64,000 bases of DNA from Saturnia japonica (GCA_033032175.1 CM065320.1:2976001-3040000), one strand, 5' to 3'. Positions 12,240 to 23,090 are shown, counted from the stretch's first letter. Notes: generated by a model from the sequence alone, not told the origin. Made by a program: numbers and translations.

Positions 12240-12345
12240 AAACCACCACGGCCACCGGGCGTCGCGACGTCGCGTCGCGTCGGGCCTTCGCAGGCAGAAA
12301 GCGTTTAGGCTCGTGATATGAAAGCGAAGTGACGTCAGCGTTGAA
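12240..12345. promoter_or_regulatory. GC-rich CpG-dense island
   Basis: CGTCGCGACGTCGCGTCGCG sits inside AT-rich DNA, followed by GTGACGTCAGCG, which contains a perfect TGACGTCA (CRE-type) site. A regulatory role is inference. GTCGCGTCG also occurs at about 20,010-20,030, so a repeat origin is possible. Confidence 0.3.
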
Positions 12346-13302
12346 CTCTAAAACAAACTAGATCATTGTAACTTTGAACTGATCTCGACTTTTATTGCTC
12401 GTCGGATTCATGCGCTTAGTTTTATTGCACTCCCGGTGTTTAGATACAACCGCTGCGGTCTGAATGCCAAACAGAATATTCATGTATGGAGAAACGTGAA
12501 TATACCAAACAATGGTTTTATGGTTGTTTGATAACTTCCACCGACGACGATGAACAAAGTTAGTAAGAAATACTATGTATTGTAATAATCATAATATTAT
12601 TTAGATTTCAAACAGAAAATTACAATTGTTGAACATTTTACATAAGATACAAAATATATTATTATCGTACCTATAACGTAACTTATCTATAAACAATCGT
12701 CTCGACAAAACAAATATATTGCGGTATGTAAATATTATGAACTCTCGGCCAAGTTATTTAAAACTTATAAAATATAAAACCGAACAGACGCACACAAGGT
12801 TTTTATATATAGACCAGAAAATATATTAAATATTGCATTTGCCCGGGATTTCCAAGGTATATATATATATCAGTATTAACACTTTACTTAATAGTATGAA
12901 GTAAAATATATGAACAAATAAAAATGTTATGTATTTAAAACTAGGGTACCTAAATCTCAAGATGAAGGAGGGGTTCGAAAAAAAACACCTCACGTAATTA
13001 ATGGATGTCTCTTAAATACGCTGGTTTTACAAAAGAATGGCCTTTGAACGGGTGGATTCAGAATTAATATCGGATGGAGTCGCGAACTTCTTTCCATACA
13101 TTACTGTTATATTTGCACGTTGTTAAGCCGTTACAACTCTTAATGCTCGTTTACTTTGAGAGATTTGGTTTTACTTAGGCACAACTGGATGCAGCTCAGC
13201 CATTTTTCTGAATGAACTTATGAAACCAGTGAATGAATTTAAGTAATGGCGAAATACTTTGTGTTCCAAGTATTGTAATTGGTTAAATATGATACGAATC
13301 AT
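12346..13302. other. AT-rich sequence, nothing identified
   Basis: No gene or repeat was recognised. Confidence 0.5.
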
Positions 13303-13452
13303 GTTGGCGTCCGAGCTATGCTCGGTGTCTTACAAAAAAAAAACACCTATCTAGGTATACTTGGAATGTAAAACATCTAAATACAAAGTTTCATCCAAAT
13401 CGTTGGAGCCGTTTCCGAGAAATCAATTACATATATATTACATATATACTCA
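13303..13452 (+). repeat. Dispersed repeat family B
   Basis: Blocks in order: CCGAGCTATGCTCGGTGTCT, an A run, CACCTATCTAGGTATACTTG, AATCGTTGGAGCCGTTTCCG, AGAAATCAATTACATATATA. The same order is seen at 60.84 kb and, inverted, at 7.1 and 50.7 kb. Confidence 0.7.
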
Positions 13453-13489
13453 CTTTATGTAATTAGTTATTTGTAGCACGGGACCTAGG

Positions 13490-13760
13490 TAGGCCATAGA
13501 GTATTTTATTTGGATATTTTTCTCTACTTGGGGCAGTCCAACTGGTGGAATACCTCGGCCTTACCGAAGACCACAGCCAAATAACCTTATGTTGTATTGC
13601 TGCGGTTAGTATAGAGTTTCTAGGGCTCCTTAAGATAGGGGGTTCAAGGTCGGCAACGCGCTAGTGATACTTATGACATAACAAGCGTCCACATGCCACT
13701 GTAGCCGCTTACCATAAGGCGGATCGTATGCTTGTTTGCCACCTTAGTAGTATAAATAAA
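13490..13760 (+). repeat. Dispersed repeat family A, full-length-like
   Basis: CTACTTGGGGCAGTCCAACT, GGTGGAATACCTC, GGGCTCCTTAAGATAGGGGG, AAGCGTCCACATGCCACTGT and AGCCGCTTACCATAAGGCGG are in the same order as at 5.8-6.1 kb. It ends CACCTTAGTAGTATAAATAA. Confidence 0.7.
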
Positions 13761-14225
13761 AACTTTGAGAAATTTCCATTTCGGCACAAAAACATGTACT
13801 TATTTGGTAATATTAATAAACTTTTACTCATTGTCGTTCAATCAATTACTAAACGCAAATATCTAGTTCACGTAAATTAATTTACTTTAAAATCCCCCGA
13901 ACGGGAATGTTCGCTTTTGTAATGGTGATTAGCTAAAATAAATGAAAGTGACTATTAAGAATGAAAAATGATCATTGCGCTCGTTAATAATTAAAATACC
14001 CCCCACATTCATATATATATGGTTGTCCAAGGTTTTGACTTTGATTAATTTTAGACGTGACAGTCTCATTCAATAGGTGCGAGGTGAAATTTTCATTCGC
14101 TTGTGTTTATTATTTTCTGAAATAACGTAAAAAATAATTATTTATTACAGATTTATCAATTTACAAATGTGATTATGAAATCTGTACTTAAATATTTAGA
14201 TATTAAACTATAAATAAACCACATA
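13761..14225. other. AT-rich sequence, nothing identified
   Basis: No gene or known repeat was seen. Confidence 0.5.
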
Positions 14226-14264
14226 TTATTATTTAATATTTCATACAGAAATATTAAATAATAA
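14226..14264. repeat. Perfect 17-bp inverted repeat (hairpin)
   Basis: TTATTATTTAATATTTC at 14,226-14,242 and its exact reverse complement at 14,248-14,264 enclose a 5-base loop (ATACA). Confidence 0.8.
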
Positions 14265-14299
14265 AATTTTCATAATACATTTTCTATGTATCTATATTA

Positions 14300-14405
14300 A
14301 TCAGTAGAGCTGAAAGACGTCTAATGTTGGACACAGGCCTCCCCCAAAGATTGCCAAAAGAACCATCCTGTGCTGCCTACATCCAGAGGTTTCCCGCAAC
14401 CTTTA
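14300..14405 (-). pseudogene. LINE C-terminal tail fragment (RTE-like)
   Basis: On the minus strand the piece reads AAGGTTGCGGGAAACCTCTG, then CAGCACAGGATGG, CAATCTTTGGGGGAGGCCTG and TGTCCAACATTAGACGTC. It encodes a decayed version of the VAGxxWMRAAQDR, SLGEAFVQQW tail of RTE-like LINEs. It is the same segment as 5.6 kb (plus) and 36.2 kb (minus). Confidence 0.7.
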
Positions 14406-14407
14406 CC

Positions 14408-14446
14408 ATCTATATATATATATATATATATATCTATATACATTAT
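14408..14446. repeat. (TA)n microsatellite
   Basis: An almost pure TA run directly precedes the next retroelement tail. Confidence 0.9.
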
Positions 14447-14471
14447 ATATAAATTAATGTTCCTTTGTTTA

Positions 14472-14556
14472 TCTAGTCCAAGTCCGGCGAAGCGGTAAAA
14501 GCCGTCAGAGGCTCCAGAGCCCCTAAAGCTAACAGTATAGCCAGCCAGAAAAAAAA
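14472..14556 (+). repeat. LINE 3' tail, family C, with poly(A)
   Basis: CCAAGTCCGGCGAAGCGGTA, AAAGCCGTCAGAGGCTC, GAGCCCCTAAAGCTAACAGT, then AGCCAGCCAG and a run of ten A. The same 3' end, also followed by A runs, occurs at 39.6, 40.2, 50.9, 53.2 and 54.9 kb. The A tail gives the strand. Confidence 0.75.
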
Positions 14557-14919
14557 AATGTTTATCTAGTAATCGTTCCTATACTATTCATCCGATTGAT
14601 ATGAACTTTAGTGAACTATTGTGCGCACGATCTCGAAGGTTTCCTCGAAGGAATATTTTTCTCTAGGTGGCGCGCGAGTCGTTTGGAACAGCTGGAACAA
14701 AGTCGTAGGCATAAACTAGTATGTAATAAATGTAAGTAAATAAGCAACATAAAAATAGACTGGTTAAAATTGAAGCCTAAACAATAAATACACACGTCAT
14801 AAAGGATGAACATCGCAACGAATAAAGCTAATCCGTATCAGTCAAGTTTAAATCGGGGTGGCAAACGAAAATGTCAACTTGTAATCTATGTAATTAAGTG
14901 AATGTCAGGGTGGGTTTAC

Positions 14920-15000
14920 AGAAATACCGCCCAACCCGTCCGCGTCCGCGCCCGCGACACCAGCACGACGCGATGCCATGTTTGTGAAACTCGATTATGA
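14920..15000. promoter_or_regulatory. GC-rich island
   Basis: CCGTCCGCGTCCGCGCCCGC, then ACACCAGCACGACGCGATGC, lies in AT-rich flanks. No open frame or repeat explains it, so only the composition is reported. Confidence 0.25.
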
Positions 15001-15439
15001 TATAAATCCGGTTATCCTCATAAGTGCGTGAGACACAATAGCCGACATGTTAAATAGCGCAATAAAATTTTCGTTTACTCATTAATTATAAGACATTTAA
15101 TTGTGCCTAGATCATGGAGACAATGTTTTTTTGAAGTGAAAACTTCTATAGGAAGCTTTGGATAGGGAGTAAAATCATATAAGTCGTCTTCAACATGGTC
15201 ACGTGACGTGATAATGCTTATCAAAAAATATATTCTTAAGTTACACAATTATATTTTACAAAGTACGAATTTCTTATTTCAAATTATATTTGTATTTTCT
15301 TAATTATATTATTAATATTAATAATAGTTAGTTCTATTATTTTTATTAATTCTATCATTTGAAGTTTAGAAAAAATGTTTATAGTCGACTTAATCAGACC
15401 TGCGAAATATGTTCACATCTATTTATCAACTATAAAAGA

Positions 15440-15625
15440 GCTGATAATTTTTAAACGACTGAACAGATTTTCTTGAATCACAGTTAACAAAATTCTCGAT
15501 CAGGTCATCTTTCAAACATAAAAAAAAACTAGATCAAAATCGGTTCAGCCGTTTCTAAACCACAATGCCACAGACAAGCACACTGATAAACTAATAACAC
15601 CCCTTTCATTGTATCGGGTGCGGAT
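15440..15625 (+). repeat. Dispersed 3'-end repeat (CGGTTCAGCCGTTT type)
   Basis: ACTAGATCAAAATCGGTTCA, GCCGTTTCTAAACCACAATG, CCACAGACAAGCACACTG and ATAACACCCC are in the order I recall for a common lepidopteran retroelement 3' end. Only one copy is in the window, so the identity is from memory. Confidence 0.5.
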
Positions 15626-15779
15626 GTTACCTTATTGCACTTTATGCTTGAAAATATAGTCTTCCATTATCAAATGAAATAGAAATCTGAATGCTGAACA
15701 CTTATCTTAGTGAAGTTAGGTAAATGTATATATGTATAAAAAAGAACTAAAATAGAGAACAAATCAACACATCAAGTAT

Positions 15780-15912
15780 GTGTAACGTCGAAGCTCAGGG
15801 GAGTCGCGGCACGACGCGCGGCGGTAGACTTCATGGCTTAATTTTCGCTAAATGAATTATTCGTGCACGTCGTAGTGGCGCCTCGTATTGACGTAGCAAA
15901 CTTCGCTAAATA
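15780..15912. promoter_or_regulatory. CpG-rich patch with internal repeat
   Basis: GTCGCGGCACGACGCGCGGC is followed by TTCGCTAAATGAATTATTCG and, about 55 bases later, a second TTCGCTAAATAGTACG. It may be a regulatory element or an old repeat. No frame supports coding. Confidence 0.25.
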
Positions 15913-16964
15913 GTACGTTCCCAGTTCCCACCGCTATTATTGTGTAGAAACAAGCGCGAAAGTTTTACGTTGTGTGTTTGATGCAACAATAGTTTACTGT
16001 TAGGTAGGTACTAAGCAATATTAAACGAAGTTGTATAGGATAGTATCACGTAAGTAAACGACATTTTAAAGTATATGACGTAATTAACACATGTATAAAA
16101 GACACTATCAGACTCCTCGGTATGAAGAAGAAGAATAAGAAATAAGTGACAGCCATCCTGAAAATCCTGTATGTGAAGAAATAAATTTACAGTAGCATGA
16201 AAAAACTGTCCTAAAAATACATTATAAACAGCAAAGCAAAAGAAGCTGTAAACTACGTATATTATATTATTTTTATCTGATCTAGTTAACTTCTACAAAA
16301 TGTTAAAATAGTTATATTATGTCCTTATGCATCAAAAAAGTAAAAATACATTTAAAATTAATCCAGTATATTTACGTTTTACAAACCACATTCATTGGTT
16401 TCATCCACAGAGATCTAGTAAAAGTTAGTTCTATTACAGCTATCTGATACGAATACTATTTATTACTTGCGCGAAATAATAAAGTGCGTTCTCGACGCTA
16501 TTTTTCTAACATTGTATTAGAACAGATAATCAAGTTTATTTAACCTTAAATATTGTTACGATTATTTTTTATGAGAATTTGTAATTTTACTTAAATATAT
16601 TTTAACGCACAAATAATAAACGGAAATCAATTAATTGCCCGTGTATTGTATTTGCACTTCTTTATTCTAGGAAAGGTGCGAAATGGTCAAAGTTCAAATT
16701 TATTATAAATAATTTTGCATACATAGTGATTAATTGCATCCGAAAATGTAGAATATCGCGTAACAGTCGGCTTTACTTCACCGATGAGTCTCGGAAACGT
16801 TCCTTAAACCGGAATACTCAATTAATATGTTAATAATATTGAGGATTTGACAACGGTGTCGACAGCGCAAGTTGCGGGATTGAGCTTAAAATCTAGACTT
16901 GAGTTTAAACTGCAAGCAGTTAATTACTTGTACAGATATTGTATATTTACATTAATACACGTAC
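15913..16964. other. AT-rich sequence, nothing identified
   Basis: No gene or named repeat was seen. Confidence 0.5.
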
Positions 16965-17010
16965 TAGCTGTTATACTCGGCCACAAGTTGCTGTGGCTGT
17001 CTGTTTTTTT
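16965..17010 (-). mobile_element. Helitron-like 3' terminus
   Basis: On the minus strand the sequence runs GACAGCCACAGCAACTTGTG, GCCGAGTATAACAGCTAG, then T. CTAG followed by T after a GC-rich segment fits a Helitron-like 3' end. The body is not recognisable. Confidence 0.4.
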
Positions 17011-17635
17011 AGTTTAAAACGCGCGTATTCGAATGAATCTTTGTATCAAAATTTTAAAGCAATCGGTAAAAAAATTTCGAATATTTAATATTTTAAACAA
17101 ACGAATATTTACATATCGATTAACATTAATACTTCAAATATATTATTCTAACGTATAACTGGTGTTTATTATTAACGTACTGTGACTATAATTGTAACAA
17201 AACTGATAGAATTTAGGCAAGATTAGACTGCGAAAGTACTACCGCCAAACTTACTTTTGCCACATAGCAGTAGTACTCGCGCTGCTGTGTTTGTTCTGTG
17301 TGTACTAACACACGAGGTGTTCCATCTAAAATCTACTAAGTAGCGAAGTAATATTGTCTAGCCTCAAGAATGCGATATTTTTTGTGGCTGTCGTAGCTGA
17401 TTATACAGAGTTACAGGGTACAGTGATTACATCTGATGAACTGCATGCCTATTTATTACTTGATACCATACAAAAGTATTTACCTATACACTGATGTTGT
17501 TAGCTAGTTGTTAGCTCCTGCTCTATTTCACTAGAAGCACCGCAAATTTCAACGTTTGATGAATCATGATCAAAGACAAGATCAAAGACAAGATCAACAG
17601 CTAATAATAATATAATAGATTACCGGGCTTATAAA
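17011..17635. other. AT-rich sequence; short tandem duplication
   Basis: GATCAAAGACAA is tandemly duplicated at about 17,568-17,597. Nothing else was identified. Confidence 0.5.
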
Positions 17636-17915
17636 TATTTTAAATTTACTTTTTGGCAATATTTCATGTTGTGCAGTCCACCGCTTGTAGTGTGCGCAAT
17701 CTAGTCTTGCCAGATTGCTTGACTTTAATGGTTACTGCTCCGCACTTTAGTGTCTTAGGTAGAAGTTATATAGCTATAACCTTCTTTAATAAACAAGTTA
17801 TAAAATGCAAAGAGAGTCTTTCAAATCTGACTTGTAGTTCCCAGAGATTATCGCTTGCAAGCAAACAAGAAAACAATTCCTTACGTTTTATATTTTTTTA
17901 CAATTCTTAATAATA
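17636..17915 (+). repeat. Dispersed repeat family E
   Basis: Blocks: GGTTACTGCTCCGCACTTTA, TATAGCTATAACCTTCTTTA, ATAAACAAGTTATAAAATGC, TTTCAAATCTGACTTGTAGT, TCCCAGAGATTATCGCTTGC, then AAGCAAACAAGAAAACAA and TTTTATAT. The same order occurs at 44.0-44.2 kb, and its 3' half at 23.0 kb. The two open frames here are by-products of the repeat. Confidence 0.65.
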
Positions 17916-17949
17916 TACGTTGGCGTCTGTACTATTATAGGTTATGGAC

Positions 17950-18050
17950 ACCGTTTATTTTTATAATCGTGTTCCGGCTTCGTAGCTTGCCGAATATCCG
18001 GTATCCAGTATCTGGCCAAACCACTATCCGTTTCATCTCTAATAATAATA
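17950..18050 (+). repeat. TATCCGG-rich repeat, degenerate copy
   Basis: GAATATCCGGTATCCAGTAT, TATCCGTTTCATCTCTAATA parallels the denser copy at 32.03-32.15 kb, which also ends ATCCGTTTTATCTCTAAT followed by AT-rich triplets. Confidence 0.6.
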
Positions 18051-18598
18051 ATTATGTAAAATTATTGATTCTTTCCTCTTTACATAATATTCATCTAAAC
18101 AATCACTCTACAATAACTAACTTTACAGCCTGACTACGACTGCATCGTGATCACTATACCTAATATAATATAGTGAAAAGCCCATTATAGTGATTCGCTT
18201 ATGTCGTGTCGCTTTTCGGTATCATCCAGGGTACATATTATGCAGTTTCTATTTACGTAGGCCAACATGAGATCGGCGACTGGAGATGGATTGTTAATCT
18301 CTCGGTGGTATCCACTACTTTTTAAATTTGGAGTCATGTAATTTTGCAAAAAATGACATAGAACTAGGTACCTACAATAAAATATGACTTTTGTAGTGTA
18401 AAACTTATCAGACCTAGAGTTACTAAGTCTAAAAAACTCGTGCAATATTATTATGTCATGATTAAGATAAAAGTATAAAATGTGAACGCAATAACATTAC
18501 ATGCGTCTTTCTTAATATATTACAAAAGATCTTTTCAATTTGTATTTAGCAGCAATACAAATAATAATCTAAATGACAATTTCATACGTTGTCATGTA
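18051..18598. other. Sequence upstream of tRNA gene, nothing identified
   Basis: No supported gene was seen. The short minus frame at 18,185-18,445 has no family resemblance. Confidence 0.5.
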
Positions 18599-18687
18599 CC
18601 TTCGATAGCTCAGTTGGTAGAGCGGTGGACTGTAGTTGGTTGTGAGTTGTCATCCATAGGTCGCTGGTTCAAATCCGGCTCGAAGGA
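18599..18687 (+). tRNA. tRNA-Tyr(GUA) with 16-nt intron
   Basis: The gene encodes the tyrosine acceptor tRNA, transcribed by RNA polymerase III. The acceptor arm CCTTCGA pairs with TCGAAGG, followed by discriminator A. The D arm is GCTC...GAGC, with an A box TAGCTCAGTTGGTAG. The anticodon stem is GTGGA/TCCAT and the loop CTGTAGA has anticodon GTA at 18,632-18,634. The T arm TTCAAAT lies within GGTTCAAATCC (B box). A 16-nt intron at 18,636-18,651 follows the base 3' of the anticodon, the usual place for eukaryotic tRNA-Tyr introns. The spliced length is 73 nt. A run of six T begins at 18,692 and would end transcription. This is the most isolated of the five copies. Overlapping open frames are incidental. 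Confidence 0.96.
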
Positions 18688-20489
18688 GTTCTTTTTTATG
18701 TATGGTTATTGATAATAGCTAACATTTCAAGTTACAAGGTCAATGATAATAATCTGTGGTGATACTTTATTCTGAACTGATGTAGATAACCTAAAAATAA
18801 TATTTATTTAAGCACTATTTATTTTATTACGAGGTTTAATATTAACATTAATTATAAAGGGAAAGTAAAATAAAGACATAGTTCTGAAAAACAAAAATTA
18901 AATTTCATTCTGTAGTTAGTCGACGCCAATTAATTACATTGTGTTCCTAAGGAAACCTACTTACGACAATAGGAGCTGACTTTCTATTCCGAATAAGCAG
19001 CGAAAACCACGAGAAACTAAAATTTTTATTTATTACACTTCTTTTGAATGTTCTTGTTATGATGTTTGATAATATGTGGTCTACTGTGTATATAATGTGT
19101 GTGTGGGAATATTATAGAAAATATCATAACGCATCAGTGTTCACGGGCAACTGGAGTAACGCATGGGCCATACTTCGCAGAATGTAAAACTTTCGGCTGC
19201 AAGCAGTGTGATATTGCCAATGATATGACCTATTTGTTCTATTAAAACTGTATAATTTTTTCACTGTATAATTTAAAGTTCTTATTTTAATAATAATACC
19301 ACCGTCTTAAGACAGGAAGACGTACAGTCGGACAACAGACACAGCAATCGTGCGAGGTGGATGTGAGCCCAAGCTACCCATACACTCGTTTGGGACAAGC
19401 CATGAAGAATTTACGCATTTTGTTACTTTATTGTAAGTACTACATTCGTCTTCGTTTGGAATTGTAGGGAACCGTTAATTTACAAAAGCTTATCGTATAA
19501 ACTTTTATGGAAGCTATTGAAATAATTCTCAACGAAGATTTTGATAAGATTTTTTATACCATTATTTTCTGAAAAATAAACGTTCCAATAAATTTTAAAC
19601 AAAGTTTCTGTATTACTAAACGTTGGCAAAAGACAATATGAACCGCGATAAGGCGCCTACTGCGTAAATTACACTATACACCGTGACTAACGACTAACAA
19701 TTCTTTGGTAAATAGTTAAAGTTTATTTAAGGGTTGTCCGATGCAGGACAAGTCGGAAGTACCGCTGCTATCGTTAGCCCACCACGACAGTTTCTATTCA
19801 AATTAGCTACGATTTCTCCATATATTGAATTATTATCACTCCGCAACTACTGCAATCCATTGCTGCTATAATATGATTTGGAAAGCAGTGACTATATGTA
19901 AATAGTTCAGTGAATAATGAAATTTTCTTTAAAGTTATTATTGTTGTAGTCACATGGTGAGTGGTGACGGTAGTTATAAGCTCTAGACAACACGCCACTA
20001 CTTCCGGACGTCGCGTCGAGTCGCGTCGCTTAAATACGTGGAAAGCAAAGTTTTGCTAAGGTATTCTGTCCACTGAATTATTTGTGGCTATAAAAACAAA
20101 CATAGGGTTTAGTAGAAAAGTTTTTTCAATCATTTACAATCGTCGCAGCCAGACTATGCTATCAGCTTGTTATCTAGTTAGTATAGGTTGTACGTAGGCC
20201 CTCAACTAAAGGGTCTTGAGTTTTTCATTTAAAATTTTGAGTATATGATTGAAAGCACATTGAGATAAGCCTAATTATTATTTATTTAGCTAGATACGCT
20301 GTATCTTAATTATATTTCTCTGAGTAAATTATCTTCTATGATGCGATATGCCATGCACTGATTTCACATCAGGCCCGCGCGAGTAAACCCACTCATATCG
20401 GTTTTTAAATTCATTACATACAATCAAGCCGTATTTATGCTACTTACAAATAAAATCTAGAATAATCAGAAAGAGGGCTTATGATCGTG
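18688..20489. other. AT-rich sequence, little identified
   Basis: No gene was recognised. GACGTCGCGTCGAGTCGCGT at about 20,007 repeats the GTCGCGTCG motif seen at 12.26 kb. The patch at 19,300-19,410 is slightly GC-richer but unassigned. Confidence 0.45.
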
Positions 20490-20733
20490 ATTATGTCAAT
20501 GATAGTGATGCCTGGAAGTGACTCCTTCTCTGTGCATCCACTGAATTATTATTATCGTTTTATATTAACACTTTTGTATAGTTGAAAGAAAAAGTTAAAC
20601 CTGATGGAATTTCTTACCGGTTTTTCTCGATGACTGGGATATTTTCCGAACCGGCAGTAGTGTTTTGACGTTTATAAGTACCTTCTCAGGGACTAAATTG
20701 AATAAAGATTTCTTTTAATTTTGATTTTGATCG
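20490..20733 (+). repeat. LINE 3' end, family D
   Basis: It begins with the decayed coding end DYVNDSDAW. It then has GGAATTTCTTACCGGTTTTT, CTCGATGACTGGGATATTTT, CCGAACCGGCAGTAGTGTTT, AATTGAATAAAG and the tail TTAATTTTGATTTTGA. The same arrangement is at 53.6-53.97 kb and, in part, at 43.66 kb. The (TTGATT) tail marks the 3' end of a jockey/CR1-like LINE as known from Lepidoptera (from memory). Confidence 0.65.
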
Positions 20734-20935
20734 CGATGAAACCATAGCATGGTAGTAGGGTCTTTTCTAATGTCCGCCTGGTTGGCAACCACCCTGAAGT
20801 TGAAAGTCTGTCGCCAAGCATTTATAGGTATGTTCCGGCGGCTGCACTTGAGAGCCAATTTACCTACTAGGCTCAGCGTGTTATCATCTTGGGCCACATC
20901 GTCACCTAACATCAGGTAATGATAAAAAAATGCTT
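20731..20935 (+). repeat. SINE-like repeat family H, body only
   Basis: GATGAAACCATAGCATGGTA, AACCACCCTGAAGTTGAAAG, TCTGTCGCCAAGCATTTATA and GGTATGTTCCGGCGGCTGCA match the 46.69-46.87 kb copy. It directly abuts the family D tail and lacks the tRNA-like head seen in the other copy. Confidence 0.65.
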
Positions 20936-21260
20936 AAGAATATATAAATAAATAAAATATACAATAATCATAATGATATTATTCATTATAATAACTAGCG
21001 GTGTGCCCGCGGCTGCGCACATGTTTGTTACTACGCAGTAGTTGTTTACATCCCGTAATTTTATTTTTACTCATATTATTAAGAAATGGCATAAACTCCC
21101 CGTGTATAAAATTTCATCAAAATCGGTCAAGAATTAACAAAGAATTATTTGTTTTGAAATTCTTTTTTTTACCATTTCTTAAACCTTATCAATTGGTCAA
21201 TGACATAAGCATCTATCTTTAAAGTTAAATCCGAACATACAAACAGACATACAGAAAAAA
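20936..21260 (-). mobile_element. Helitron-like element, minus orientation
   Basis: Read on the minus strand the element ends GTGCGCAGCCGCGGGCACAC, CGCTAG, then T at 20,996. Inside, AAATTTCATCAAAATCGGTC and ACATACAAACAGACATACAG (plus strand) are wording typical of lepidopteran Helitron-like interiors. No replication protein is present. Confidence 0.5.
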
Positions 21261-21359
21261 AAATGTAACAGCATATTCGTGCTTCAGTGTCATTCATATA
21301 GTATGCCTATCGGGAAATTTGGAATAAAATTCCCTGTACAGACAGAAGTACAGATTTGT

Positions 21360-21612
21360 TAATATACATTAAATACAAATAAAATGATTGAGGTTTGCTT
21401 TTGTGCGCGCATCACGCAAAAACTACTGGATACATTATGATCTTTTTTTTTCTTTTACCCCTTAGACGCTTAGACCTTATCAAATTTAAAAAAAAAGTCG
21501 CAATATCTTCATATAATAAAAAGTTATTAAAGATTTAAGAAGCTACTATTTTTATAAGCACTACGCGTTGTTCTGTCGTCCAGGCGAGCGGAGCCGCAGG
21601 CATAGTTAGTTG
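21360..21612 (+). mobile_element. Possible second Helitron-like fragment
   Basis: GCATCACGCAAAAACTACTG near the start and GGCGAGCGGAGCCGCAGGCA, TAGTTAGT at the end resemble the interior and 3' end of Helitron-like repeats, with a decayed terminus. Confidence 0.35.
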
Positions 21613-22044
21613 AACAATAGTAATATAATAATATTAATTATTTAATATGCCGTAAGGTACCACCAGAGTAGGATATTTATGCTTTATGAATTTTAACTTG
21701 ATAGTGGTGCCCCCTCTCTCCAGCGTTTGAGATAAATTGTTAAAAATACTTAAAACTATAATAATGGGTGGTATTTTTTGTGATCGGGTCAATAATAACC
21801 CTTTAATAAATTTGCACTTGGCTAACTTTTTCATTTGTGTGACTAAATGTCTGAAATTTTTTAGGAAGAAAAAATTGTTTTTTTAATACATATAATTTGG
21901 GATTCAACCCTTAGGATGTGGGTAAAAATCAACTGGATATTTTAAAATCAATTGAATAGTTGATAGACGCTGGATGGTAGGCGCTTTGTTAATTTTTTTT
22001 TTTTTTTACAACAGTATTTTATAATTATTTTGGCGCCCCCTGAG

Positions 22045-22430
22045 TCGGACCCAGTTTGCCCCCCCCCCCCCTCCAGATCCGGGGCTTCTAAGTGACGTTA
22101 TAGGCGACTGAAGTACCGTTATGGCTCCTAACATCGCAGATGTCCATTTCAAACCACAGCGCCATAATAATTACAGCAAGAAAATAATCGAATAAGAATA
22201 AATCGGAATAAATGGAGCTAGGTCCTGCAGCCGACCTGGTAACACTCGTCAATACTGTCGAGACGGTGACACAGGTTCTGGATATGCTTGTCCTTTCAAA
22301 ATATATCCCAAGCGATGCCGCGTCCATGGTGTGGTCAAGGCTGCGGTTTCCGCATTGGCTTGTTCAGTCATATGAGCAGGTGCCAACCAACGCAGACACC
22401 ACGGATGTTTTACCCGTATGACGACGATGA
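22045..22430. other. Unassigned open frames beside a C run
   Basis: A run of 14 C near 22,059-22,072 is followed by a GC-richer stretch open on both strands (22,212-22,421 plus and 22,088-22,327 minus). The plus frame reads like a protein (MELGPAADLVTLVNTVETVT, then MVWSRLRFPHWLVQSYEQVP), but I recognise no family. Open frames on both strands and the local GC suggest an old mobile element or an exon. Neither can be shown. Confidence 0.3.
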
Positions 22431-22561
22431 ATAATTAAATGTTTCTTTTTCGGAAAAGCATAGCCACTGTTTGGCAAAATGTTATATTAATATTTTTATT
22501 GGTTTTGAACAAAAATTATTAACTCAATTTTATTAAAATTAATTTTTCGTCTGCATTACTG

Positions 22562-22637
22562 TCTTCAATAGCCCTGTTAGTAGAGTAATGGTTTGCAGTC
22601 GGATAAAACGTCACCGATTCAAATCGATCGCCAAGAA
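22562..22637 (+). pseudogene. tRNA-Tyr-like relic
   Basis: It aligns with the nearby tRNA-Tyr genes: TCTTCAATAGCCCTGTTAGT, AGAG, then TTTGCAG in place of CTGTAG, and the T arm GATTCAAATC. The A-box region differs from the genes at few positions and the B box is close. The acceptor stem keeps only about four pairs (TCTT with AAGA), the anticodon stem is lost, and the triplet reads GCA rather than GTA. A pseudogene is the likely reading. A tRNA-derived SINE head is the alternative. Confidence 0.45.
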
Positions 22638-22959
22638 AAGTTTTTATATCTGTATTGTATTATAATACGAATATCTCACGTGTTATTGTTTTTAATTATA
22701 TTGTTAGTTTTATAAAATTTTCACTTTGCATTTAGTATTTGTGCAATCTGACTAACAACAAATTCTCCTAAATTTAGAAGACTGTGTACATCTAAGCCCA
22801 CCTTGCAGCGCTGTTGTAGTAGCATACCTATTGTTTTTAATCCATAGGCGGCTAAACCAGTTTTCAAGGGATTCGACTTCCGACTTACGTAACAAAAATC
22901 AATATTTAAGGCTAGCTAGAAACTGTAACCTAATGTCATAATAAATATCCTATACTATT

Positions 22960-23090
22960 CCTCGTGAGTCCGGCTATCATATAAAAGAAGAATTTTTTCG
23001 AATCCGACTGGTAGTTCCAAAGATTAGCGTGTTTAAACAAACAAAAATATATTCCGCTTTATTATATTATTAGTATTAGTATAGATTTCA
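22960..23090 (+). repeat. Dispersed repeat family E, 3' half
   Basis: TTTTTCGAATCCGACTGGTA, GTTCCAAAGATTAGCGTGTT, TAAACAAACAAAAATATATT, then TTTATTATATTATTAG and AGTATAGAT. It shares the 3' half with the 17.8 and 44.1 kb copies. Confidence 0.65.

Noticed and set aside
17653..18133. Two overlapping plus-strand frames as small proteins
   Set aside because: They coincide with repeat family E, which recurs at 23.0 and 44.1 kb without preserved frames.
18482..18712. 76-codon frame as a protein
   Set aside because: Its second half is the translated tRNA-Tyr gene.
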